Shown here: positions 41,485 to 50,945 of the stretch, piece by piece
Numbering within the stretch: the stretch's first letter is position 1
How the letters are laid out: every line of letters begins with the position of its first letter
NCBI GenBank assembly: GCA_022826195.1
Contig: JAJDVI010000094.1
Span: forward strand, 1-64,000
Source: Acidobacteriota bacterium
Lineage (GTDB): Bacteria; Acidobacteriota; Vicinamibacteria; Marinacidobacterales; Marinacidobacteraceae
Length of the DNA stretch: 64,000 nt
Direction of reading: 5' to 3'
Position numbers and translations under genes: made by a program
The notes under the pieces: model-generated
Seen by the model: the letters and a program-made list of their open reading frames with translations, nothing else
What the model was told of the DNA's origin: nothing
The model's database searches: none

Positions 41485-42080
41485 CTCCCGGGCGGCGGCG
41501 CCTCCGGCCCGGCCCCGCCGGTGACGGAGTCCTCCACCGCCCGCATGGTGACCGCGACAAAGCGACACTGGAGGAGACCGGCGGACGTCCGTTCAAGCGC
41601 CACCTCTTCCATCAGGACCAGGTGCGGCGACAGCGAGACCGCGTCGAAGAAACGAAGGAAATCGACGAAGGCGCCCTCGGCGACGATCGACACGGCGCTC
41701 GCCAGGTATCCGTCCAGCCGGTACCCGGGCTCGGGCGCAAACCGCAGGAACCGGACTCCCGCCGCCGAGGCGGCCGCACCGAGCGACTGCAGAACGGCCT
41801 CCGAGTCGCCGGCGGTGGCCAGGGTCCCGCGAAGGGCCGCGACGCGCTCCCCGACGCCGGTCAGTTCCCTGGCAAGGGCAGCGGCCTCCCCGGCATCCGG
41901 TCCCGCAGGTCCGGCACTCACCGTATCCGCCGGCGTGGTCAACCGCGCGATCTCCTCCTCCACCCGCTGCGTCTCCAGAACCATCCCGGGCCGCACTCCC
42001 AATCGGAAAACGGCGTAGGCGAGGGCGCCCGCAGCCAGGAACGACCCGGCGCCCGCCCACCGGAACGCGCGGGCGCTCAC
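41481..42080 (-). CDS. pilO: Type IV pilus alignment protein PilO
   Basis: 199 residues from a GTG that overlaps the pilN stop. One N-terminal membrane helix (GAGSFLAAGALAYAVFRLG), a coiled coil and a ferredoxin-like fold typical of PilO (VSIVAEGAFVDFLRFFDAVS, LVLMEEVALER). With PilN it forms the periplasmic part of the alignment complex. The TAA stop is the end of the 187-bp element, so the last residues (GPEAPPPGS) may have been altered by the insertion. Confidence 0.88.
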   Translation of the reverse strand: MSARAFRWAGAGSFLAAGALAYAVFRLGVRPGMVLETQRVEEEIARLTTPADTVSAGPAGPDAGEAAALARELTGVGERVAALRGTLATAGDSEAVLQSLGAAASAAGVRFLRFAPEPGYRLDGYLASAVSIVAEGAFVDFLRFFDAVSLSPHLVLMEEVALERTSAGLLQCRFVAVTMRAVEDSVTGGAGPEAPPPGS

Positions 42081-42697
42081 CGGGACCCCTCACCGTGCCG
42101 GGGCGGCGCTTCGACCCGCTCGAAGGGCTCCGGTTCCCGGGACCGGTAGCGAAGCGATCCGGCAAACGCGAATCGCTGCTCCCCGGAGTCCCCCGCCTCG
42201 CCGGCCTGTTCGACCCAGAGCAACTCCAGTCCCTCGGCTCGCTCGATCTTCCCGAACGCGTCCAGCGTTCTTCCGACAACCGCCGCCGAGCGGGCCCGTC
42301 CGCTGACCCGGAGCGCGGAGCCGTCCCGGCGGACCGCATCGAGGACCGCGGCGTCCGGGATCGCGGCTGCCAGCGACCGGAGCAGTTCCGGGAACAGAAA
42401 CCGCTCCTCGTCCCAGCGGGCCAGGCGGGCTTCCTCGATCCGCAGGCGCCGGAGCCGGTCGCGGTCCCGCACGAGCCGTTCTTCGAGGCCGCGGCGTTCG
42501 GCCGCCAGAACCCGCAGGCGGTCCCGTTCGGTGCGCGCGGCCTCCAGACGCGTGGTGAGGGACCGGAACTCCAGTCCGACAGCCGCCAGCGTGAAGCCGA
42601 CCAGGAGCGCGCCGGCCACTGCTCGGACGCGCCCCGGGATGCTGGCGCGCCCGGCGCTCCGCCCGGGCCGCGGGGCGTCCGCCGGCAGAAGATTCAT
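42077..42697 (-). CDS. pilN: Type IV pilus alignment protein PilN
   Basis: The ATG at 42697 overlaps the pilM stop as ATGA, giving 206 residues. It begins MNLLPADAPRP, the conserved N-terminal segment that in PilN binds PilM, then one membrane helix (VRAVAGALLVGFTLAAVG), a long coiled coil rich in Arg/Glu (LTTRLEAARTERDRLRVLAA) and a small periplasmic domain. It bridges cytoplasmic PilM to periplasmic PilO. Confidence 0.92.
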   Translation of the reverse strand: MNLLPADAPRPGRSAGRASIPGRVRAVAGALLVGFTLAAVGLEFRSLTTRLEAARTERDRLRVLAAERRGLEERLVRDRDRLRRLRIEEARLARWDEERFLFPELLRSLAAAIPDAAVLDAVRRDGSALRVSGRARSAAVVGRTLDAFGKIERAEGLELLWVEQAGEAGDSGEQRFAFAGSLRYRSREPEPFERVEAPPRHGEGSR

Positions 42698-43866
42698 GAG
42701 CGGAGCCCCCTTCCCGGTCCCGACCGATCGAGGATCGCCTGGTAGGCGAGGCCGGCGGCCACCGAATAGGCCGGTCCGCACACCGTGGGATCAAGCCCCT
42801 CCAGCGGATCGAGCACCGCCGCATCTCCGGGCGTGAACGCCTCGAGACCGCCGCCAACGGCCAGAGAAACGGCGCCGCCACCGCTGAGCAGCAACCGGTC
42901 TACCTGCCCCAGCCCGGCCTCCCGGAACGCCTCCCGGGCGGCCGCCCCAAGGCGGTGGGGAACGGCCTCCGTGCCGTCGCCGCGGTCCTCCTGCCACCGG
43001 GACGGCCGCTGGCTTCCCGGAGGATCCGGCGCGGCTCCGGACTCCGCGCCCGTCGGGGCTCCGTCCACCGGCGGCGCCCCGGCGCCGGGCACGGGGACGG
43101 TCGCGAGGAGGTCGGCCGGTCCCCCCGCCGGCGCCTGGATGTCCGGGGCCCGGGCCCCGCCGCGGACCGCGGGACCACCCGGGCGCGCCTTCCCGAAGAC
43201 GTGGACTCCGGCGCGGGAGGCTCCGATCTCCACGATGGCCAGCGCGCCCGAATCCCGATCCACTCCGGCGAGGCGGTCCGCCAACTGCACCGCCGCGTGC
43301 AGCGCGTAGGGCTCGATTTCGACCCGGGTCGCTTCCCGGCCCGCAGCCGCGGCGGCCCGGCAGTGTTCGAGGACGACCTCGCGCGGCGCAGCGCCGAAGA
43401 CGACCGCCGCCCTACTCTCCCCCGCCCGATCTCCGGGCGCCCCCTCCGGGGCGGCCGGCAGCGGGCCCTCGTAGTCGAACTCGAGGGATTCGAGATGGAA
43501 CGGCACGTGGCGGGCCGCTTCCCGGGCGACCGCGTCGCGCACACCCCCCGGCGTCACCCCGGCCGCAACCGCTTCGGGAGGCGCCGGGAACCGCTTGACG
43601 AGGACCGAACCGCCTCCGATGGCAAGCGTCAGCACCCGGCACCGCACCCGAAGCCTGGCAAGCAATTGTCCGAGCGCCGCGCCGACGGCGCCGGCGTCGC
43701 GCACCGCGCCGTCCCGCAGCGCTCCCGGCGGGACCGGCTCGATTCCGGCCCCCAGAACCGTCAACTCTCCGCGGTCCGCGGAGAGGGCGACCACCTTGAC
43801 CCCGGAATATCCGAAATCGACTCCGACCGCGTGAAGCGGGCGTCTCCAGTTGACAAAACGGCGCAC
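42694..43866 (-). CDS. pilM: Type IV pilus assembly ATPase-like PilM
   Basis: 390 residues from GTG with GGGAAGA before it. Actin-like fold: phosphate-1 motif VGVDFGYSGVKVVAL, AIGGGSVLVKRFPAP, phosphate-2 IVEIGASRAGVHVF and LLLSGGGAVSLAVGGGLEAF. Between about residues 227 and 300 there is a Pro/Gly/Ala-rich insertion that PilM proteins usually lack. It is the first gene of the long operon that continues through pilNOPQ, accBC, thiE, folD and coaE. Confidence 0.93.
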   Translation of the reverse strand: MRRFVNWRRPLHAVGVDFGYSGVKVVALSADRGELTVLGAGIEPVPPGALRDGAVRDAGAVGAALGQLLARLRVRCRVLTLAIGGGSVLVKRFPAPPEAVAAGVTPGGVRDAVAREAARHVPFHLESLEFDYEGPLPAAPEGAPGDRAGESRAAVVFGAAPREVVLEHCRAAAAAGREATRVEIEPYALHAAVQLADRLAGVDRDSGALAIVEIGASRAGVHVFGKARPGGPAVRGGARAPDIQAPAGGPADLLATVPVPGAGAPPVDGAPTGAESGAAPDPPGSQRPSRWQEDRGDGTEAVPHRLGAAAREAFREAGLGQVDRLLLSGGGAVSLAVGGGLEAFTPGDAAVLDPLEGLDPTVCGPAYSVAAGLAYQAILDRSGPGRGLRS

Positions 43867-43874
43867 TCTTCCCT

Positions 43875-43935
43875 AGACGTAAAAAGCGCCGAAAAATTCC
43901 CACCAGGGACCGAATTGTGGAAAAGTCGAAGCGAA
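43875..43935 (-). promoter_or_regulatory. Conserved 61-bp block upstream of pilM
   Basis: The partner of 12947-13007. It carries the same AGACGTAAAA, TTCCCAC, CCGAA and TGTGGAAAAGTCGAAGCGAA segments in the same order and at the same distances on the plus strand, i.e. oriented towards pilM on the minus strand. It lies 8-70 bases before the pilM GTG, the place for a promoter or operator. Confidence 0.6.
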
Positions 43936-43979
43936 GCGGCATAACGGGGCCCCTCGACGGGGCCCCTCGCTGCCGCTTC
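43933..43979 (-). terminator. Hairpin at the end of the metalloprotease-like gene
   Basis: GAAGCGGCA (43933-43941) pairs with TGCCGCTTC (43971-43979). Between them the 13-mer ACGGGGCCCCTCG occurs twice in tandem, itself able to form further pairs. The structure begins at the stop codon of the upstream lipoprotein gene, so it probably terminates its transcript just before the pilM promoter block. Confidence 0.5.
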
Positions 43980-45168
43980 AGGGCGAAGGGGTTTCGGACT
44001 CGTCCGCTTCCGCCGGGACGGGAAGAAGACCGCAGCGCACCGGCCAGTCTTCGGAAGGGATGACCGGAGGCGGCGGGTTCGCGCCGGCGAGCCGGGGCCC
44101 GGCCCCCGTGACGGGTTCCCAGAACTCGCCGGCCGCGGTGTCGGGACAGTCGGCCCGCCCGTGCCCGAAGTAGTTGTCGCGCTCCGGATCGATGGCCACC
44201 TCGTCGTGTCCGCTCCACTCGGGCCCGGCGTACATGAGGTCCTCGACGCGCGTCCCCACGTGCGCGCTGGTTTCCAGCCGGTCGGAAGCGCACTCCGGCA
44301 CCGCGCCGAAGACGTGCAGCAGTCCGTGCACCATCACCACCTCGTAGGTGGACGCCGTCTCCCGGCCGACTCCCACCGCCTGCGGGCTGCACCCCTCCGG
44401 ATGCACGAAAGCGACGGCGACCCCGCCCTCCGCGGCGGCGCTGCCGCAGAGATCCCCGGAACGACCGGCGTAGTAGACCGCGTACGCCTTGCCGGGAGGG
44501 GCGCCGAACCGGTCCCGGATCGCGCCTTCGAGGTCTTCGACCAGCGGGGCGCCCCGCTCCTCGCCCTCCTCGGACGTGAAGGGCAGGCGCAGGAAGGTCA
44601 CGTCGAGCCTGCCTCCGGCGGTGTCGAGTCTGAGGCGCTTCCCTATCTCGCCTTCCAGCCAGCGCTGGATGGCCTCGAAGGACCTCTCGATGTCGCCGTG
44701 GCGATCGAGATTCCCGTCCTCCGCGTCACTCGGAAGCGCATAGACGGCGTGAACCTGCGGACCGGCCAGGTCGTCCGGCTGGTCGCGGTCGTGCCGCGGG
44801 TTGGGCTCCAGCACCTCGAGCTCCAGCGAATCGCCGAACTCCTCGAACGACGCCGACACGGTGGCGCGGCCCACGGCGACGCCGGTCAGGGTTCCGTCGT
44901 CCGCCACCTCCACCACGGAGGGGTCCGAGGACGTCCACGCGCCCTCCACGACTCCCGTGGTGCCGTCGTCGTAGCGGCCGTACGCGAGCGCCGGCCCGGT
45001 CACCTGCCCGACCCGGAGGTCGTTCCGCGCCAGCGTGACCTCGAGACCCCGCAGCTCCTTCGGGGAAACCCGGGGCGTCCCCGGGGTGACCGGAGTCTGG
45101 TTGCCGTCACCCCCGCCGCAGGCCAGACCCACAAGCATCACGGGCGCGGCCCACCGGGTCGGCGTCAT
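43978..45168 (-). CDS. Ig-like/metalloprotease-like lipoprotein with altered active site
   Basis: The ATG at 45168 gives 396 residues; the frame stays open into the adjacent inverted-repeat element but that is not coding. The N-terminus (MLVGLACGGGDGN) looks like a lipoprotein signal with an imperfect lipobox. Residues of about 55-120 match a bacterial Ig-like (Big2) domain: GAWTSSDPSVVEVADDGTLT, GVAVGRATVSA. The C-terminal part resembles secreted zincin-like domains, but the expected HExxH reads HGLLH in VVMVHGLLHVFGAVPECA, so the catalytic Glu is Gly. It may be an inactive, binding-only relative. Confidence 0.65.
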   Translation of the reverse strand: MTPTRWAAPVMLVGLACGGGDGNQTPVTPGTPRVSPKELRGLEVTLARNDLRVGQVTGPALAYGRYDDGTTGVVEGAWTSSDPSVVEVADDGTLTGVAVGRATVSASFEEFGDSLELEVLEPNPRHDRDQPDDLAGPQVHAVYALPSDAEDGNLDRHGDIERSFEAIQRWLEGEIGKRLRLDTAGGRLDVTFLRLPFTSEEGEERGAPLVEDLEGAIRDRFGAPPGKAYAVYYAGRSGDLCGSAAAEGGVAVAFVHPEGCSPQAVGVGRETASTYEVVMVHGLLHVFGAVPECASDRLETSAHVGTRVEDLMYAGPEWSGHDEVAIDPERDNYFGHGRADCPDTAAGEFWEPVTGAGPRLAGANPPPPVIPSEDWPVRCGLLPVPAEADESETPSP

Positions 45169-45211
45169 CCGCGTGGGACTCGCGGGTCCGGCCCGGAGGT
45201 TCTCACGGACG

Positions 45212-45398
45212 TTAACAGCCTGTGGCGAAACTGGCGTGAGCACCAAGAACGGCGAGGCGCCCGGGTGACAAGGCGCGTGAGGGAGGAATACCGAGTGTAT
45301 TCCGACCGAAACGCAACGCAGAGCGCCTCGTAGAGGCGCGGTTCAGCCGGGATGCATCGCCGTTCGACTGCCGCGCGAGTTTCACCACAGGCTGTTAA
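45212..45398. mobile_element. 187-bp inverted-repeat element (MITE-like), copy 2
   Basis: It begins TTAACAGCCTGTGGCGAAAC and ends GTTTCACCACAGGCTGTTAA, with the same internal GCGCCTC-n3-GAGGCGC hairpin as copy 1. It lies in the same orientation between the lipoprotein gene and tag. Its right end supplies the TAA stop of tag, exactly as copy 1 does for pilO. Confidence 0.85.
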
Positions 45399-45964
45399 AC
45401 CTCCCGGTGCCGGAAGCAGGACACCAGGTGGTCGTTCACGAGGCCGGTCGCCTGCATGTGGGCATAGAGAATCGTGTCGCCCACGAAACGGAAGCCGCGG
45501 GCCTTCAGGTCGCGCGCCAGCGCGGCCGACTGCTCCGAGGTCGCGGGGACATCGTCATCGCGCCGCCACCGGTTCACCACCGGCGACCCGCCCACGAAAC
45601 TCCAGATGTAGTCGCAGAAGCTCCCGAACTCGCGCTGCACTTCGAGGAAACGCTGCGCGTTGTTGACCGCGGCCTCCACCTTCCCGCGGTTGCGGATGAT
45701 GGCCGGATCCGCAAGCAGCCGCTCGACCCGCGCTTTCCGGAACCGGGAGACCCGCTCCGGGTCGAAGCCGGCGAACGCCTTCCGGTACCCCTCGCGCCGC
45801 TTCAGGATGGTGGCCCAACTGAGGCCCGCCTGGGCGGATTCCAGCACCAGGAACTCGAACTGGGTCCGGTCGTCGCGCGCCGGAACGCCCCACTCCTCGT
45901 CGTGATAGCGGACGTAGTCCGGGAAGGTGCCCTCGGCCCACCCGCAGCGCCGCCGCTCGCTCAC
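45395..45964 (-). CDS. tag: DNA-3-methyladenine glycosylase I
   Basis: 189 residues from a GTG that overlaps the leuD stop by 3 bases. Family hallmarks: RRCGWAEGTFPDYVRYHDEEWGVP (the Cys and His that bind zinc), LVLESAQAGLSWATILKRRE, and the C-terminal GLVNDHLVSCF with the other zinc ligands. It removes 3-methyladenine from DNA. The last residues FRHREV and the stop lie at the edge of the inverted-repeat element. Confidence 0.95.
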   Translation of the reverse strand: MSERRRCGWAEGTFPDYVRYHDEEWGVPARDDRTQFEFLVLESAQAGLSWATILKRREGYRKAFAGFDPERVSRFRKARVERLLADPAIIRNRGKVEAAVNNAQRFLEVQREFGSFCDYIWSFVGGSPVVNRWRRDDDVPATSEQSAALARDLKARGFRFVGDTILYAHMQATGLVNDHLVSCFRHREV

Positions 45965-46554
45965 GGCGTTTCGGCGCGGTCGTCCTTTCCCTGCTCGTGC
46001 CGGAGAATCGCCGCTTCCTGCTCCAGCAGGAAATCCAGCGGACCCCGCCCGGTGAGCAGGCAGCGGCGTGCGAAGGGCGGCAAATCGAACCGGGCCGAAC
46101 CTCCGTCGGGCAGCGACACCGTCCCGGTCTCCACGTCGATCACGATCTCCGCTCCGGGGCGGGAGACGAGTTCCCGGTGGGCCGCGGGCTCGATCTCCAC
46201 CGGGACGAGGCCGTTCCGGACCGCGTTTCCCTTGAAGATGTCCGCGATCGAAGGACTCACCACGGCGGCGAAGCCGTAGTCGGTGAGCGCCCAGGGGGCG
46301 TGCTCGCGCGACGAGCCGCAGCCGAAGTTGGCGCCGGCGACCAGGATGCGGGCCCCGGCCGCCTCCGGCCGGTTGAGCGGGAAGTCGGCGCGCAGTTCCC
46401 CGGCCCCGTCCCGGCGCCAGTCGGCGAACAGCGACGCTCCCAGGCCGTCGCGGCGGGTGCCGGTCAGAAACCGGGCCGGGATGATCTGGTCGGTGTCCAC
46501 GTTGTCGGCGGGGAGGACGACCGTGCGGGAGGCGATGCGAACCACGGGCTCCAT
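45961..46554 (-). CDS. leuD: 3-isopropylmalate dehydratase small subunit
   Basis: The ATG at 46554 gives 197 residues. NVDTDQIIPARFL near the start, FGCGSSREHAPWAL and FADIFKGNAVRNGLVPV-type segment (IADIFKGNAVRNG) are characteristic. With LeuC it isomerises isopropylmalate in leucine synthesis. It follows leuC by 14 bases and overlaps tag at its end. Confidence 0.95.
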   Translation of the reverse strand: MEPVVRIASRTVVLPADNVDTDQIIPARFLTGTRRDGLGASLFADWRRDGAGELRADFPLNRPEAAGARILVAGANFGCGSSREHAPWALTDYGFAAVVSPSIADIFKGNAVRNGLVPVEIEPAAHRELVSRPGAEIVIDVETGTVSLPDGGSARFDLPPFARRCLLTGRGPLDFLLEQEAAILRHEQGKDDRAETP

Positions 46555-46568
46555 GGGGTGTCTCCGGT

Positions 46569-47975
46569 TCAGTCCTGGAGGAAGGGCCGGGGATCGGCCA
46601 CCGCGCCGGCGAGCGCCGAGGCGGCCGCGGTCACCGGCGAGGCGAGCACCGTCCGGCCGCCGGGTCCCTGCCGGCCCTCGAAGTTGCGGTTCGACGTCGA
46701 GACCGCAAGCTCCTTCGGCGACAGCCGGTCCCCGTTCATGGCGATGCACATCGAGCAGCCCGGCGCCCGCCACTCGGCCCCGGCGCTCCGGAACACCTCG
46801 TCGAGCCCCTCCGCCTCCGCCTGGCGGCGCACCTGCGCGGACCCCGGAACCACGAGCAGCTGGGTGGCGGGATTCGTTCGGCGGCCGGCCAGCACCCGCG
46901 CCGCGGCCCGGAGATCGGAGATCCGGGCGTTGGTGCAGCTCCCGATGAAGACCACGTCGGCCGGCCGGCCCAGGAGCGGACGTCCCGCCTCGATCCCCAT
47001 GTAGTCGAGCGCCGCCCGCTCTTCGGCATCGGCCGGCGCCGGGACCGCTTCCGAGATCCCGCAGGACATTCCCGGGTTCGTCCCCCAGGTGACCATGGGC
47101 TCGAGGGAGCCGGCGTCGAACGACAGCACCCGGTCGAACGCGGCGCCCTCGTCGGTGGGCAACCGGCTCCAGCGGGCGACGAGTCCGGCGAAACCGTCCC
47201 CGGACGGGACGTGCTCCTTCCCTTCGAGGTAGGCGAAGGTCGTCTCGTCCGGCGCGATCAGGCCGGCGCGCGCTCCCGCCTCGATGGACATGTTGCAAAG
47301 CGTCATCCGCGCCTCCATGTCGAGCGCCCGCACCGCCGCGCCCCGGTATTCGATGACGTGCCCCCGGCCGGCGGCAACGCCGAACCTCCGGATCACCCCG
47401 AGGATCAGGTCCTTGGCCGAGACGCCCGCGCCGAGCCGTCCCGAGATCTCGATGCCGAGCGTCCGGGGGCGCTCCTGCAGCAGGCACTGGGTCGCGAGCA
47501 CCTGCGCGACCTCCGTCGTCCCGATCCCGAACGCCCAGGCGCCGAAGGCGCCGTGGGTGCTCGTGTGGCTGTCCCCGCAGACGATGGTCCGGCCCGGTTG
47601 GGTGAGGCCCAGTTCCGGGCCGATGACGTGGACGATGCCCTGCCCGGGGTCACCCATCCGGAAGAGCGGGATTCCGTGCTCCCCGCAGTTCCGCTCCAGC
47701 GTCTCCACCTGGTTCCGGGTGGCCCGGTTCAGGAACGCGGGCCGGCCCTCCACGAAACGCGTCGGGATCGAATGGTCCACGGTGGCCCACGTCCGATCCG
47801 GCCGCCGGACCCGCAGTCCCCTTTCCCGGAGCAGGGCAAAGGCCTGCGGCGAGGTCACCTCGTGGATCAGGTGGGTGTCCACGTAGATGACCGCGGGGTG
47901 GTCCGGGCCGGCCGGGACGGCCTCGTGAGCGTCCCAGATCTTGTCGAAGAGCGTGCGCGGCGGGCCCAAGGTCAC
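46569..47975 (-). CDS. leuC: 3-isopropylmalate dehydratase large subunit
   Basis: The GTG at 47975, overlapping the upstream stop as GTGA, gives 468 residues, normal for LeuC. The [4Fe-4S] ligands are in [11 protein letters not shown] and [12 protein letters not shown]; the substrate motif [13 protein letters not shown] and the N-terminal [25 protein letters not shown] are typical. It works with LeuD. Confidence 0.96.
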   Translation of the reverse strand: MTLGPPRTLFDKIWDAHEAVPAGPDHPAVIYVDTHLIHEVTSPQAFALLRERGLRVRRPDRTWATVDHSIPTRFVEGRPAFLNRATRNQVETLERNCGEHGIPLFRMGDPGQGIVHVIGPELGLTQPGRTIVCGDSHTSTHGAFGAWAFGIGTTEVAQVLATQCLLQERPRTLGIEISGRLGAGVSAKDLILGVIRRFGVAAGRGHVIEYRGAAVRALDMEARMTLCNMSIEAGARAGLIAPDETTFAYLEGKEHVPSGDGFAGLVARWSRLPTDEGAAFDRVLSFDAGSLEPMVTWGTNPGMSCGISEAVPAPADAEERAALDYMGIEAGRPLLGRPADVVFIGSCTNARISDLRAAARVLAGRRTNPATQLLVVPGSAQVRRQAEAEGLDEVFRSAGAEWRAPGCSMCIAMNGDRLSPKELAVSTSNRNFEGRQGPGGRTVLASPVTAAASALAGAVADPRPFLQD

Positions 47976-48508
47976 TTCTCTCCGCCGTTCTCCCGGGCGC
48001 GCCGGGTTCGCGCCCGGTTCTCGGCGTCCTTGAGGCGCCAGCGGCGCTCGGCCTCCGAGGAGACCGCCACCAGGACCAGGCCGTTCAGCAGTCCCATGCG
48101 GGGTACCTCCTCCCAACCGCCGCCGGGATCGAGTTCGCCGAGACGCTCGGCGAGCCGCGCCGGATCGCGTTCGTTCCGGACGGCTTCGAGCGCCTCGTCC
48201 GAAAACCCCGCCAGCGGCGAGCCCCCGTCCGCGAGCCCCAGCAGCCGGCTTCCCGCCCTTCCGAGGGCCTGCCGCTCGGCGTCCGAGAGCGTCGGCTCCC
48301 CGAGGCGCCGGGCACGCGCCTCGGCCCGCTCGGCGACGAGTTCACGGGCGGCCTTGCGGTAGGCGGCGAAGGAATGCCGCTTGGCGACCAGCGGGCCCAG
48401 CAGCGCCGGCAACTCTCCGGGATCGTCCAGTTGGGCGACTCGTGACAGGACTTTCAGCGGCCGCTTTTCGAGCGAGACGCGGGGACCGGGGGTCTTTTTC
48501 GGGGGCAA
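47972..48508 (-). CDS. Unknown protein between leuA and leuC
   Basis: 178 residues from an apparent TTG; its end overlaps the leuC GTG by 4 bases, which argues that it is translated. It is Ala/Arg/Glu-rich, mostly helical, with basic ends ([37 protein letters not shown]) and one moderately hydrophobic stretch ([17 protein letters not shown]). No family is recognised. By position it could be linked to leucine biosynthesis but nothing in the sequence shows this. Confidence 0.6.
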   Translation of the reverse strand: MPPKKTPGPRVSLEKRPLKVLSRVAQLDDPGELPALLGPLVAKRHSFAAYRKAARELVAERAEARARRLGEPTLSDAERQALGRAGSRLLGLADGGSPLAGFSDEALEAVRNERDPARLAERLGELDPGGGWEEVPRMGLLNGLVLVAVSSEAERRWRLKDAENRARTRRARENGGEK

Positions 48509-48583
48509 GGGGCGCGGAGCCTATACGACGGCGCGCCGCCGGCAGCCGCTTGCGCGCCGATCCGCCGAACGTCCGTTGCCGTC

Positions 48584-49789
<1,206 letters not shown>

Positions 49790-49848
49790 GGTGGGTTTCC
49801 CCGGAAAAGGGGCCGGAATCAGGCTGGTTGCGGCCCGAAAGAGAAGGA

Positions 49849-49873
49849 CCCGACGACCCTTCGGGTCGCCGGG
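49849..49873 (-). promoter_or_regulatory. Hairpin in the leuA leader
   Basis: CCCG-A-CGACCC-TTC-GGGTCG-C-CGGG forms a 10-bp stem with one mismatch and a three-base loop. On the leuA strand it is followed by TCCTTCTCTTTC, a pyrimidine-rich but not pure T tract, and lies about 60 bases before the start codon. It may act as an attenuator-like terminator; no Leu-rich leader peptide was found. Confidence 0.4.
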
Positions 49874-49884
49874 CTGTCGTGGCA

Positions 49885-49913
49885 AAGGTAGACCCCGAGG
49901 GGGCCCTTGTCAA
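49885..49913 (-). promoter_or_regulatory. Putative sigma-70 promoter of leuA
   Basis: On the minus strand TTGACA (perfect -35) is separated by 17 bases from TACCTT (-10). Transcription would begin near 49878, just before the leader hairpin and about 90 bases before the leuA ATG. The spacer holds GGGCCCCCTCGGGG. Confidence 0.5.
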
Positions 49914-49970
49914 AGTGGTTGCCGTTCCCGCGAACTGCCTCCTCAAGGGGGGCTTCCACCCGGCGCAGAC

Positions 49971-50945
49971 TTACGGGCCAAACAGCATTCCCCAGTCCAT
50001 GACGACCGGCTCCGGAGTGAAGCAGAGGGCGAAGGTCGCGGCGCCCGCCGCGGCCAGGAGCTGGCGGCTCCGCCCGAGCGGAGCGGCGTCGTCGAGGGTT
50101 GGGGGGTGCGGCCGCCGGGCGCCGAGCAGCAGGCAGAGCAGGCCCCACACGAGCCAGGTCGGCGACCACACGGCCAGCGGGAACATGAGGAGGTGCACGG
50201 TCCTGGAGAACCGCGCGGCGCGCCCCCGGAGCACCGCGTAGAGCGCGTGCCCGCCGTCGAGCTGGCCCATCGGCAGCAGATTGATCGCGGTGACGAGCAG
50301 GCCGAACCAGGCGGCGAGTCCCATGGGGCTCAGATACAGGACCTGTCCGTCGGGCACGGCGGGCCCGAAAACCGCCGCGAACCACTGGAAGAGGATCGGC
50401 TCTCCGAACTGGATGCCACCCGACGCCAGCGGGCCGGGGCGCGAGGAGGCGACCCCCGCCGCCAGTAGCGGCAGGCAGACGAGGAACCCGGCGATGGGCC
50501 CGGCGAGCCCCACGTCGATGAGCGCCCGGCGGTTCGGGAACGGCGACCGGATCCGGATGAAGGCGCCGAGCGTCCCGACGATCGTGAACGGCATCGGCAG
50601 GAAGTAGGGGAGGCTCGCGTCCACCCGGTAGTAGCGCGCCGTCAGGTAGTGCCCGAACTCGTGGCACAGGAGGATGAAGAGCAGCGAGAACGAATACGGG
50701 ATCCCGTAGCGGATCCAGAGCAGCGTCCACGCGAGTCCGGAACGCGCTTCCCCGGGCGCCCGGAAGAGTTCCGGCGCCTCGGCGGCAATGCCAAGCGCGC
50801 CGCCCACCCAGAGGGTGGTGCCGACCGTGGCGACGAACAGCGCTGCGGGAAGGAGGAACCGCCGGAGGCCCGGCGTCGCCGCCGCCGGGCGGCGTTCCCC
50901 GGTTTCCGGCAGGACCTCCGCGGGCGCGGGGAGTTCGCCGTTCAT
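49971..50945 (-). CDS. M50-family membrane zinc metalloprotease (site-2-type)
   Basis: 324 residues, about six to seven membrane segments. The zinc motif is LCHEFGHYLTARYYRVDASL (HExxH inside the membrane) and the third ligand lies in LLPMGQLDGGHALYAV, the family's NxxPxxxxDG-type motif. The PFTIVGTLGAFIRIRSPFPNRRAL segment resembles plant EGY-like and cyanobacterial homologues. It cleaves membrane proteins within the bilayer; the substrate is unknown. Its ATG overlaps the namZ stop. Confidence 0.85.
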   Translation of the reverse strand: MNGELPAPAEVLPETGERRPAAATPGLRRFLLPAALFVATVGTTLWVGGALGIAAEAPELFRAPGEARSGLAWTLLWIRYGIPYSFSLLFILLCHEFGHYLTARYYRVDASLPYFLPMPFTIVGTLGAFIRIRSPFPNRRALIDVGLAGPIAGFLVCLPLLAAGVASSRPGPLASGGIQFGEPILFQWFAAVFGPAVPDGQVLYLSPMGLAAWFGLLVTAINLLPMGQLDGGHALYAVLRGRAARFSRTVHLLMFPLAVWSPTWLVWGLLCLLLGARRPHPPTLDDAAPLGRSRQLLAAAGAATFALCFTPEPVVMDWGMLFGP

